From Armatimonadota bacterium (GTDB lineage: Bacteria > Armatimonadota > JAAZEB01): a stretch of DNA of 64,000 nt. Positions 35,492-42,835 of the stretch are shown one piece after another. The position numbers and the translations under genes were made by a program. The stretch lies in NCBI GenBank assembly GCA_012512265.1, contig JAAZEM010000058.1:1-64000 (forward strand), in the 5' to 3' direction. Every line of letters begins with the position of its first letter. Position 1 is the stretch's first letter. A model generated the notes under the pieces. The model was not told the DNA's origin, did no database searches, and saw only the letters and a program-made list of their open reading frames with translations.

Positions 35492-37078
35492 ATGCCGCAG
35501 AGTAGGGTGGGGCTGCAAGAACAGGGCCTGGTCAACCTGGGACGGATGTACTGGAATCTCTGCCCCGCGGTGCTGGTGGAGCTGGCACTGGCGCGGCGTG
35601 AGGGAATCCTGGCGAGCACCGGCGCGCTGGCGGTGAAGACCGGGGCGCGAACCGGACGGTCGCCCAAGGACAAGTTTATCGTCGAGGATCCGGCCAGCCG
35701 CGACCAGATTCACTGGGGCCGAGTGAACCGGCCCTTCCCGCGCGAGCAGTTCGAGGCGCTCTATACGCAGGTCCTGGGTTATCTGCAGGGCCGAGATGTC
35801 TTCGTGCTGGACGCGATGGCAGGGGCCGATCCGCGCTACCAGGTGCCAATCCGCGTGGTCAACGAGTTGGCGTGGCATAATCTCTTCGCGCGCCAGCTCT
35901 TCCGCCGGATCAGCGTGGAGGAGCAGCACGCACACCGCCCGGAATACACCGTGATCGCCGCTCCTGGGTTTCAGGCGGATCCTTCACGGCATGGCACCCA
36001 CTCGGAGGCGTTTGTCATCCTCGATTTGGAGCGCAAGCTGATCCTGATCGGCGGCACCCGCTACGCCGGCGAGATGAAGAAATCGGTCTTCAGCGCGCTC
36101 AACTACGAGCTGCCGCGCCGTGGGGTCTTTCCGATGCACTGCGCTGCCAACGTGGGCCCCGAGGGCGATGTCGCGCTCTTCTTCGGGCTCTCGGGCACGG
36201 GGAAAACGAGCCTTTCGGCAGACCCAAAACGGCGCCTCATCGGCGATGACGAGCACGGGTGGAGCGACGATGGCGTATTCAACTTCGAGGGTGGGTGCTA
36301 CGCCAAGTGCTTCCGCCTCTCTCCCAAGTACGAGCCGCAGATCTGGAACGCGCTTTGCTTTGGCGCCGTGCTGGAAAACGTGATCCTTGACCCGGAGACG
36401 CACGTGCCGGACTATGATGATGATTCGGTCACGGAGAACACGCGCGCGGCCTACCCGGTGGAGTTCATTGAGAACGCGATGGTCACAGGCGTTGCGGGCC
36501 ACCCAACGACCGTGCTCTTCCTTGCCGCAGATGCGTTTGGAATCCTGCCCCCCATCGCCCGGCTGAACCGGAATCAGGCGCTCTACCACTTCCTCTCCGG
36601 CTACACGGCCAAGCTGGCCGGCACCGAGACAGGGATGGGCGATGAGCCGGAGGCCACCTTTAGCACCTGCTTTGGGGCGCCCTTCCTGCCTCTGGCGCCC
36701 GGCGTGTATGCCGATATGCTTGGGCAGCGTCTGGATCGCCACGGCTCGCGCGTCTATCTGGTGAACACCGGATGGGTGGGAGGGCCGTATGGGGTGGGGA
36801 GCCGGATCAGCATCGCCTACACCCGGGCCATGGTTGATGCGGCGATCTCGGGCCGCCTGGAGGGCGTTGCCTGGCGCACCGACCCGGTCTTTGGCATCGA
36901 GGTGCCGACTGAATGCCCGGGCGTGCCCACCGAGATCCTCGACCAGCGCTCTACGTGGGCGAGCCCGAGCGAGTATGACCATCGCGCCCGTGAGCTGGCA
37001 GAGCGGTTTATACGCAACTTCGCGCAGTTCAAAGATGTTTCGAAGGAGATCTCTCAGGCAGGACCTCGCCTAGGCTAG
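35492..37078 (+). CDS. pckA: Phosphoenolpyruvate carboxykinase (ATP)
   Basis: A 528-aa cytoplasmic enzyme that converts oxaloacetate and ATP to PEP, the first committed step of gluconeogenesis. It shows '[10 protein letters not shown]' (oxaloacetate site), '[20 protein letters not shown]' running into '[10 protein letters not shown]' (P-loop kinase-1a) and '[18 protein letters not shown]' (metal site kinase-2). The ATG at 35492 has GGAG nine bases upstream and gives the usual family length. A hairpin at 37114 follows, then fba. Confidence 0.97.
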   Translation: MPQSRVGLQEQGLVNLGRMYWNLCPAVLVELALARREGILASTGALAVKTGARTGRSPKDKFIVEDPASRDQIHWGRVNRPFPREQFEALYTQVLGYLQGRDVFVLDAMAGADPRYQVPIRVVNELAWHNLFARQLFRRISVEEQHAHRPEYTVIAAPGFQADPSRHGTHSEAFVILDLERKLILIGGTRYAGEMKKSVFSALNYELPRRGVFPMHCAANVGPEGDVALFFGLSGTGKTSLSADPKRRLIGDDEHGWSDDGVFNFEGGCYAKCFRLSPKYEPQIWNALCFGAVLENVILDPETHVPDYDDDSVTENTRAAYPVEFIENAMVTGVAGHPTTVLFLAADAFGILPPIARLNRNQALYHFLSGYTAKLAGTETGMGDEPEATFSTCFGAPFLPLAPGVYADMLGQRLDRHGSRVYLVNTGWVGGPYGVGSRISIAYTRAMVDAAISGRLEGVAWRTDPVFGIEVPTECPGVPTEILDQRSTWASPSEYDHRARELAERFIRNFAQFKDVSKEISQAGPRLG

Positions 37079-37113
37079 GGCGAAACCGAAAAGTGAATAG
37101 TGCAGGAGCACGG

Positions 37114-37142
37114 ACGCCGCGCGCCTGCTGCGCGGCGTTTCG
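37114..37142 (+). terminator. Terminator after pckA
   Basis: ACGCCGCGC (37114-37122) pairs with GCGCGGCGT (37130-37138), followed by TTTCGTC. It lies 36 bp after the pckA stop. Confidence 0.65.
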
Positions 37143-37201
37143 TCGCGTCTGGCGCATAATGGCCTGATTGCCACCACTATCTCAGAGAGGAGCCCTTTGC
37201 T

Positions 37202-38197
37202 ATGCCGTTGATGACCACCAAGCCGATGTTCGATCTCGCTTATGACGGCGGGTTCGCGATCGGCGCCTTTAACGTCAACAACATGGAGATCCTCCAGGGG
37301 ATCATCGAGGCCGCCAAGGAAGAGCGCGCCCCCCTCATCCTCCAGATCTCCAAGGGTGCCCGCGAGTACGCGAAGATGGTGTACCTGCGCGCCCTGATCA
37401 ACGCCGCCGTCGAGGATTCGGGCGACCTTCCGATCGCCATCCATCTCGATCACGGCGACAGCGTCGAGCTGTGCAAGCAGTGCGTGGATGACGGCTTCAC
37501 CAGCATCATGATCGACGCCTCGAAGCACCCCTTCGAGGAGAACATCCGGATCACCAAGGAAGTCGTCGATTACTGCCACCCGCGCGGCGTCACCGTCGAG
37601 GCGGAGCTGGGCCAGCTGGGCGGCATCGAGGAGCACGTGGTCGGCGTCGATGACCCGATGAAGCACCTCACCGACCCGAACCAGGTGGCCGAGTTCTGGC
37701 AGCGCACCGGGTGCGATTCGCTCGCCGTTGCCATCGGCACCAGCCACGGCGCCTACAAGTTCAAGAGCGCGCCGAAGCTCGCCATCGATCGCGTCTCCGA
37801 GATCATGGAGAAGGCCCCCGGCCTGCCGCTCGTCATGCACGGCAGCAGCAGCGTTCTCCAGGAGTTCGTCGAGGAGATCAACAAGTACGGCGGCAACATG
37901 CCCAACACCATGGGCGTTCCCGAGAGCGCCGTCACTCAGGTCTCGCAGATGGGCGTGTGCAAGGTCAACATCGATACCGACCTGCGCCTGGCTCTCACCG
38001 CCAAGATCCGCAAGACCTTCGCCGAGAAGCCGGCCGAGTTTGACCCGCGCAAGTACCTGGGCCCCGGCCGCGAGGCGATCAAGGAGATGGTGAAGCACAA
38101 GCTGCACGTGCTTGGCGTCGCCGGCAAGGCGGATGCCGTGATCGATCAGTGGAAGAAGCTCGGTTGCCCCGTGCCTGACTACTACAAGAACAAGTAG
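37202..38197 (+). CDS. fba: Fructose-bisphosphate aldolase, class II
   Basis: A 331-aa zinc aldolase that interconverts fructose 1,6-bisphosphate with dihydroxyacetone phosphate and glyceraldehyde 3-phosphate. It has 'GAFNVNNMEILQGIIEAA', the zinc-binding 'IAIHLDHGDS', 'VEAELGQLGGIEE', 'AIGTSHGAYKF' (Zn His and phosphate site), 'LVMHGSSS' and 'KVNIDTDLRLA'. GAGAGGAG precedes the ATG at 37202. It follows pckA after a terminator. Confidence 0.97.
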   Translation: MPLMTTKPMFDLAYDGGFAIGAFNVNNMEILQGIIEAAKEERAPLILQISKGAREYAKMVYLRALINAAVEDSGDLPIAIHLDHGDSVELCKQCVDDGFTSIMIDASKHPFEENIRITKEVVDYCHPRGVTVEAELGQLGGIEEHVVGVDDPMKHLTDPNQVAEFWQRTGCDSLAVAIGTSHGAYKFKSAPKLAIDRVSEIMEKAPGLPLVMHGSSSVLQEFVEEINKYGGNMPNTMGVPESAVTQVSQMGVCKVNIDTDLRLALTAKIRKTFAEKPAEFDPRKYLGPGREAIKEMVKHKLHVLGVAGKADAVIDQWKKLGCPVPDYYKNK

Positions 38198-38249
38198 TCC
38201 CGGCGATAGATGGAGTGGCTGCCTCGCGGCCCTCTAACTCAGTCATGCG

Positions 38250-38274
38250 GACCCTCCTCGCTCGGGGGAGGGCC
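38250..38274. terminator. Possible hairpin after fba
   Basis: CCCTCC and GGAGGG (38252-38257 with 38267-38272) are flanked by partly pairing GG/CC bases, 50 bp past the fba stop and before the convergent C45 gene. There is no T-tract; weak evidence. Confidence 0.4.
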
Positions 38275-38313
38275 CGCCCGGGCTAAACACCTCTTCCCAC
38301 AGTGGGCGCTGGT

Positions 38314-39609
38314 CTATGCGCGCGCTAGTTCCTGGAGCGCCGCCAGGTTCTCCATCGCCTGCCTCTGAACCCACGTGTCGAGCAACTTTTCCGCTTTAGC
38401 AGCGTGCCCGCTCGTCAGGAGCGCGCGTGCTTCCTCCCGAATCGCCTGCTGGCGGGCATAAATCGCTCGCTCCATCTCTTCATACCGCTTGATCTCTCCC
38501 GTAACGGCCTGCCCGGCCCGATCCACGCTCCCATCGATGAGCGCGCGCGGCGTCTCGCGGATCCCCATGAAGAGCGGGAAGGCGAGAGAGCGCGCCGGAA
38601 AGGTGACCCACGCGGTTGTGAGCTTCTCCGGGCAGGTCCGGTCGATCTCAACCGTCATCCCGGAGATAGAGGTCTCAAGGCAGAGCGACGGGTGGCGCGA
38701 GACGTTGTGGAACGTGGTGAACTCCACGGGATGCGGAGCCTGGCGCAGCGCCTCCGCGCCGGGAGTGTCGGCGCGCAGGCTGAAATAGACGCCCTCGGGG
38801 TGGAGACGAGACTGCACTTCGACGGCGTTGTTGCTCACCTCCAGGGCCGTGCCCTCCCGATCCACGAAAAGCCAGTGGGTGCCCGTCTTGGCCCCGCCCG
38901 CGTACCACCCGCGGCTGACAAACTCGCGGATGATCTCCAGCGCTTCCGCGCAGCACGACGCACGCTCCGCGATGTGGCGGAGGATGAAGGTGTTCATCAT
39001 CCCTCGGAAGCGCGGCCGGACCTCATCAAGCCCCATCATATCGGCCGACCCGGCGAGCCCGCGCTCGTTCACCATCATCATCGCGGCGAGAACGCTCGCG
39101 TCGCTCACCGCGAGGAACGCCTGAATCCCCGGTGACGTGGAGCGGAGCACGAAAGCCGATTGCGCCCGGGCAACGTTATCGCGCGTCTTGTGGAAGAGGA
39201 TCGCGTTTCCCGCCGTCTCCGCTGGCGCGATCGTGTAGGAGGTGCATTCATCCTCGCTCGCGGCCGGATCAGGCGCGCTCTCCTCCTCATGGAGGAAGAG
39301 CCCGCGGTAGACCCCGGCGATAAACGCGAGGTAAAGCTCGCCCTCGACTCCGGCGGCGCGGGCGATGCTGTGCGCTTCCTCGATCCAATGGGGCGCCAAT
39401 TGTTCGGCGATCTCAACGAAACGCCGCGACCGGGCGATAAGCACGTCAGTCGTCAGGCCGCGCTCCCTCGCCGGCGCCAGGAAGAGCGACTCCAGATCAT
39501 TGTGGATGGTGCTCCTGTTTGTCTCGCCCCAGAGCGTGCCAACTGCCTTCGGAGAGCCAGAGAGAGCAATGGCTGGTGCATCCGCGCGCGTATCACGAGA
39601 TTGTGACAT
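38314..39609 (-). CDS. C45-family autoproteolytic acyltransferase/hydrolase
   Basis: A 431-aa Ntn-hydrolase-like protein of the acyl-CoA:6-aminopenicillanate acyltransferase (C45) group. The predicted self-processing site and N-terminal nucleophile is C122 in 'EDECTSYTI'. Conserved downstream segments are 'LFHKTRDN', 'VNERGLAGSADM' and 'REGTALEVSNNAVEV', the usual C45 beta-strands. Members hydrolyse or transfer acyl groups on amides and peptides; the substrate here is unknown. The start at 39609 has GGAGGG seven bases upstream. No signal peptide is visible. The divergent neighbour is nadE. Confidence 0.85.
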   Translation of the reverse strand: MSQSRDTRADAPAIALSGSPKAVGTLWGETNRSTIHNDLESLFLAPARERGLTTDVLIARSRRFVEIAEQLAPHWIEEAHSIARAAGVEGELYLAFIAGVYRGLFLHEEESAPDPAASEDECTSYTIAPAETAGNAILFHKTRDNVARAQSAFVLRSTSPGIQAFLAVSDASVLAAMMMVNERGLAGSADMMGLDEVRPRFRGMMNTFILRHIAERASCCAEALEIIREFVSRGWYAGGAKTGTHWLFVDREGTALEVSNNAVEVQSRLHPEGVYFSLRADTPGAEALRQAPHPVEFTTFHNVSRHPSLCLETSISGMTVEIDRTCPEKLTTAWVTFPARSLAFPLFMGIRETPRALIDGSVDRAGQAVTGEIKRYEEMERAIYARQQAIREEARALLTSGHAAKAEKLLDTWVQRQAMENLAALQELARA

Positions 39610-39740
39610 CCGTTCACCCTCCAGGGCCGGGCTGGACGCCGGCCGTCGGTGGTTGCTTCCACGCCGCACCCGACCCCTCCTGCGCCGACTTGATCCGGCC
39701 GGGCGAAATGCGCCCGCGCATTCGCCCGGCGTGCTGAGCG

Positions 39741-39769
39741 TTGCGAGCAGACAGGCGTTATGCTAGAAT
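39741..39769 (+). promoter_or_regulatory. Promoter of nadE
   Basis: TTGCGA (39741-39746), a 17-bp spacer ending in TGC (extended -10) and TAGAAT (39764-39769), 38 bp before the nadE ATG. Confidence 0.65.
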
Positions 39770-39807
39770 AAAGAGGCGGTGAATGCCCCGCCAGGAGGAC
39801 ATACAGA

Positions 39808-41541
39808 ATGCAAACGCTACGAATTGGCCTGTATCAGATGAACGCCTGGGTGGGCGATCTGGACCGGAACGTCCAGACGATCCTGACGGCCCTGGAGGAG
39901 GCCCGCGCCCGAGGGGTGGACGTGGTTGCCTTTCCAGAGCTCGCGATCACTGGGTGCCCGCCCGACGACTTGTTGCTGAGACCCCGCTTTCTCCAGGAAA
40001 ACCGGCGCGCGCTCGAGCGCGTGGCCGCGGCGACCACGGGCCTGACGGCCATCGTCGGCTTCGTCGACTTCCAGGAGAGCCTTTTCAACGCTGCCGCCGT
40101 CCTCCATAATGGCCATCTCGCCGGGGTACACCACAAGCGCGTTCTCTCCAGGTCGGGTGCGTTTGACGAGACGCGCTACTTCCAGCCGGGCGAGGAAACC
40201 CGCGTCTTCTCGCTGGGTGGCGTCGCTTTCGGCGTTACCATCGGCGAGGAGGGCTGGGCTCCAGATGGGCCGGCCAGCACCCAGTGCCTCCTGGGAGGGG
40301 CGCAGGTGGTTTTCAACCTCAGCGCCGCGCCCTTCGTGATGGGCCAGCGGCCCGCTCGCGAGCGGAGGCTTGCTATCCGGGCCGCCGAGGATGCCTGCTT
40401 CCTCGCGTATCTCAACGGCACGGGCGGCCAGGACGAGCTCGTCTTTGATGGCGGCTCGGTGCTCCTCGGGCCGGATGGCGAGATGCTCCTGCGCGCGCCC
40501 GTCTTTGCCGAGACGCTGGTGGTCGCCGATCTTGACCTCTCGAGCGTGACCCGCGCGCGCCTGCGGGATCCCTCCTGGGGGCAGCGTCGGCGGGCGCGCC
40601 AGGCCGGAGGCGAGGCGGTGGAGCGGGTGATCCTGGAGCCGGTTGCACTGAGGCCGGACCGCCCACCGGTGGCGGCGGAATCGGCTCCCGTGCCGGATCG
40701 CCTGGAAGAGGTGTACACCGCGCTGGTGACCGGCACACGCGACTACGTGACCAAGAACGGCTTCAAGGATGTGGTGATCGGGCTCAGCGGCGGAATCGAC
40801 TCGGCGATGGTCGCGTGCATCGCCGTCGATGCCCTAGGCAAGGAGCGCGTCGTCGGGGTCAACATGCCCTCGGTCTACTCGTCGGAAGAGACGCGCGCGG
40901 ACGCCCGCCTGATTGCCGAAAACCTGGGGATTCGCTTCCTGACGATCCCGATCCAGGAGACGTTTGAGGCATACACGCGCCAACTCGCCGAGGTGTTTGC
41001 CGGTCGCAAGCCCGATCTCACCGAGGAGAATCTGCAGGCGCGCATCCGGGCCAACCTGCTGATGGCGCTCTCCAACAAGTTCGGCTATCTCGTTCTCTCC
41101 TCGGGCAACAAGAGCGAGGTGGCCGCGGGTTATGCTACGCTCTACGGCGATACGGCCGGCGCCTTCTCCCCGATCAAGGATGTGCCCAAGACGCTCGTAT
41201 GGGCGCTCGCGGAGTATCGGAATACGCTCAGCCCGGTGATCCCGGAGACCACGATCCGGCGTGAGCCGACGGCGGAGCTGCGCCCCGACCAAAAGGACAC
41301 CGACTCACTGCCGCCTTACGACCTTCTCGACAGGTTCGTGGCGCTCTACGTCGAGGAAGAGCGGAGCGCCGATGAGATCATCGGCCTCGGATACGACGAG
41401 GAGCTGGTCCGGCGCGTGACCCGCATGATCGACCGCGCCGAGTACAAGCGTCGGCAGGCGGCGCCCGGCGTGAAGATCACCGCGAGGGCGTTTGGCATCG
41501 ACCGACACGTGCCGCTCACTCACGGCTATCGCGAGCTCTAA
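39808..41541 (+). CDS. nadE: NAD+ synthetase with nitrilase-like domain lacking the catalytic Cys
   Basis: A 577-aa protein with the two-domain layout of glutamine-dependent NAD+ synthetase. The N-terminal nitrilase-type domain (about 1-270) has E44 (FPELAITG) and K110 (HHKRVL). The position of the nucleophilic cysteine (normally ICEDxW) reads 'TIGEEGW', with Gly146 (codon GGC). The synthetase domain has 'VIGLSGGIDSAMVACIAVD' (ATP PP-loop) and 'SSGNKSEVAAGYATLYGD', all intact. It should therefore adenylate and amidate deamido-NAD+ with free ammonia but probably cannot hydrolyse glutamine. GGAGG lies 10 nt before the ATG. Its TAA stop lies inside the left end of repeat R2. Confidence 0.94.
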   Translation: MQTLRIGLYQMNAWVGDLDRNVQTILTALEEARARGVDVVAFPELAITGCPPDDLLLRPRFLQENRRALERVAAATTGLTAIVGFVDFQESLFNAAAVLHNGHLAGVHHKRVLSRSGAFDETRYFQPGEETRVFSLGGVAFGVTIGEEGWAPDGPASTQCLLGGAQVVFNLSAAPFVMGQRPARERRLAIRAAEDACFLAYLNGTGGQDELVFDGGSVLLGPDGEMLLRAPVFAETLVVADLDLSSVTRARLRDPSWGQRRRARQAGGEAVERVILEPVALRPDRPPVAAESAPVPDRLEEVYTALVTGTRDYVTKNGFKDVVIGLSGGIDSAMVACIAVDALGKERVVGVNMPSVYSSEETRADARLIAENLGIRFLTIPIQETFEAYTRQLAEVFAGRKPDLTEENLQARIRANLLMALSNKFGYLVLSSGNKSEVAAGYATLYGDTAGAFSPIKDVPKTLVWALAEYRNTLSPVIPETTIRREPTAELRPDQKDTDSLPPYDLLDRFVALYVEEERSADEIIGLGYDEELVRRVTRMIDRAEYKRRQAAPGVKITARAFGIDRHVPLTHGYREL

Positions 41542-41783
41542 CCCGAAGTATTCACCAGAATACTTCAAAAGAAGGCTCTTGCCTGGTGGTACACCGTTGC
41601 CGCCACAAGCGCTTAGCCGGAAGTATTCACCAGAATACTTCAAAAGAAGGCTCTTGCCTGGTGGCACGCCGCTGCTGCCACAAGCGCCTGGCGGCAGAGT
41701 GTTTTCGGGGCTGTGCCCAAGAGCCAGCGCCGCGCCTGGCAGAGAGACTTCTTTTCATTATTCTGATGAATAATGTGGGCTAG
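41538..41783. repeat. Dispersed repeat R2, copy 2, with internal tandem duplication
   Basis: Left end CTAACCCGAAGTATTC (41538-41553), right end GAATAATGTGGGCTAG (to 41783), inverted to each other. The left hairpin GAAGTATTC-ACCA-GAATACTTC occurs twice (41545-41566 and 41620-41641) because a 75-bp unit is duplicated in tandem. The right hairpin CATTATTC-TGAT-GAATAATG is at 41756-41775. A further partial copy of the internal segment (GCGGCAGAGTGTTTTCGGGG) follows at 41783-41825. The element overlaps the nadE stop codon. Confidence 0.78.
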
Positions 41784-42015
41784 CGGCAGAGTGTTTTCGG
41801 GGCTGTGCCCACGAACCCGATTCTGAGAACAGGGTAGCCTAGCTGGCCGGCGGCGCGCGCCGCCGGGACCAGGGCTTGACACCCCATGTCCTCCCGGGCT
41901 ACAATACCGCCAAGCGCCCGGGGTGGAGTGCGCGTTGCGCCCACGGGTTCGGTAGGGCCTGAGAACGTGGGCCATACCCCGCACGCGCCGGGAGCCCCGG
42001 GGGAGGGAGCGAGCG
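41542..42015. other. Intergenic region with repeat R2 and prepilin promoter
   Basis: A 474-bp gap. It is filled mostly by repeat R2 copy 2 and its partial internal duplicate (to about 41825), then the promoter at 41876-41905 and a leader of about 105 nt before the third prepilin gene. No gene is seen. Confidence 0.55.
41876..41905 (+). promoter_or_regulatory. Promoter of prepilin gene 3
   Basis: TTGACA (41876-41881), an 18-bp spacer and TACAAT (41900-41905) upstream of the gene at 42016. Confidence 0.75.
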
Positions 42016-42687
42016 ATGCGACGCGCCAAAACGCGGGGATTTACCCTGATCGAGCTGCTTGTTGTGATCGCTATCATCGCCATCTTGGCAGCGATCCTCT
42101 TCCCGGTCTTCGCGCGCGCGCGAGAGAGCGCGCGCAAAGCCAACTGCCAGTCGAACCTGAAACAGATCGGCTCGGCGCTCAACATGTACGCGCAAGACTA
42201 CGATGGGATGTACGTGCGCTATGGGGGTACGCTCCTCTGGTCTGAGAAGATCGAGCCATACGTGAAGAACTCCGGCGTGTTCCTCTGCCCCAATAAGGGC
42301 GGGTGGACGACCACGACGCCCTGCTCCGAGAATAACCACCCGCCGGAGTCGGAGTTCCGGCAGAAGGGCAAAGGGATCAGCTACGGGTACAACAACTTCA
42401 CCGAGACCTATGGCGAGGTGAACGGCGTTTCGGGCTCCCAGGGCTTCGGCTTGGGCTACGGCTACTCCGACGCGCAGATCCACCTTCCCGCCGACACCAT
42501 CGCCGTGGGCGACGCCGTCTGCCCGCGGTGGCGCGGCAAGGACCACGTGGACAACTTCAACAGCGGCAGCAAGTCGTACCTCCGGCATACGGACGGGGCA
42601 AACTTCCTCTTCGTGGATGGCCACGTGAAGTGGCTGAAGAAGCTGCGCTACTGCCAGTTCGACGCCGGCCGGACGGCCGATTGGTAG
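42016..42687 (+). CDS. Type IV pilin-like protein, H-X9-DG family (copy 3)
   Basis: A 223-aa paralogue of the proteins at 408 and 3268. The leader MRRAKTRG precedes [19 protein letters not shown], then [16 protein letters not shown], and the C-terminal [17 protein letters not shown] gives the H-X9-DG motif. The central domain contains a cysteine pair (FLCPNKGGW ... TTPCSENN) not aligned with the other copies. GGAGGGA precedes the ATG. It has its own promoter (41876) and terminator (42723), so it is monocistronic. Probably a surface or pseudopilus protein of unknown ligand. Confidence 0.9.
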   Translation: MRRAKTRGFTLIELLVVIAIIAILAAILFPVFARARESARKANCQSNLKQIGSALNMYAQDYDGMYVRYGGTLLWSEKIEPYVKNSGVFLCPNKGGWTTTTPCSENNHPPESEFRQKGKGISYGYNNFTETYGEVNGVSGSQGFGLGYGYSDAQIHLPADTIAVGDAVCPRWRGKDHVDNFNSGSKSYLRHTDGANFLFVDGHVKWLKKLRYCQFDAGRTADW

Positions 42688-42722
42688 CGCCCGCCGATAC
42701 GCCTCTATCGCTGGAACACCTC

Positions 42723-42763
42723 AGGCCTCTTCCCATGCTCGCTGGGAGGGGCCTTTCTCTGTT
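42723..42763 (+). terminator. Intrinsic terminator of prepilin gene 3
   Basis: GGCCTCTTCCCA (42724-42735) pairs with TGGGAGGGGCC (42743-42753), followed by the pyrimidine run TTTCTCTGTT. It is the most classical terminator in the window. Confidence 0.8.
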
Positions 42764-42783
42764 GCCGGAGACCATCGCCATGC

Positions 42784-42813
42784 TGGACGCGGGTGGGATC
42801 CCAGGGGTATAAT
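42784..42813 (+). promoter_or_regulatory. Candidate promoter of polA
   Basis: TATAAT (42808-42813) with a weak -35 (TGGACG, 42784-42789) 18 bp upstream. Because the -10 overlaps an in-frame ATG at 42812, the translation start is more likely the ATG at 42836. Confidence 0.5.
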
Positions 42814-42835
42814 GGACCCGGGAGCCCGCGAACGC

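Noticed and set aside
42812-42835. ATG at 42812 as the polA start
   Set aside because: It overlaps the predicted TATAAT and has no ribosome site; ATG 42836 gives a tail starting MKRPQLSLF.
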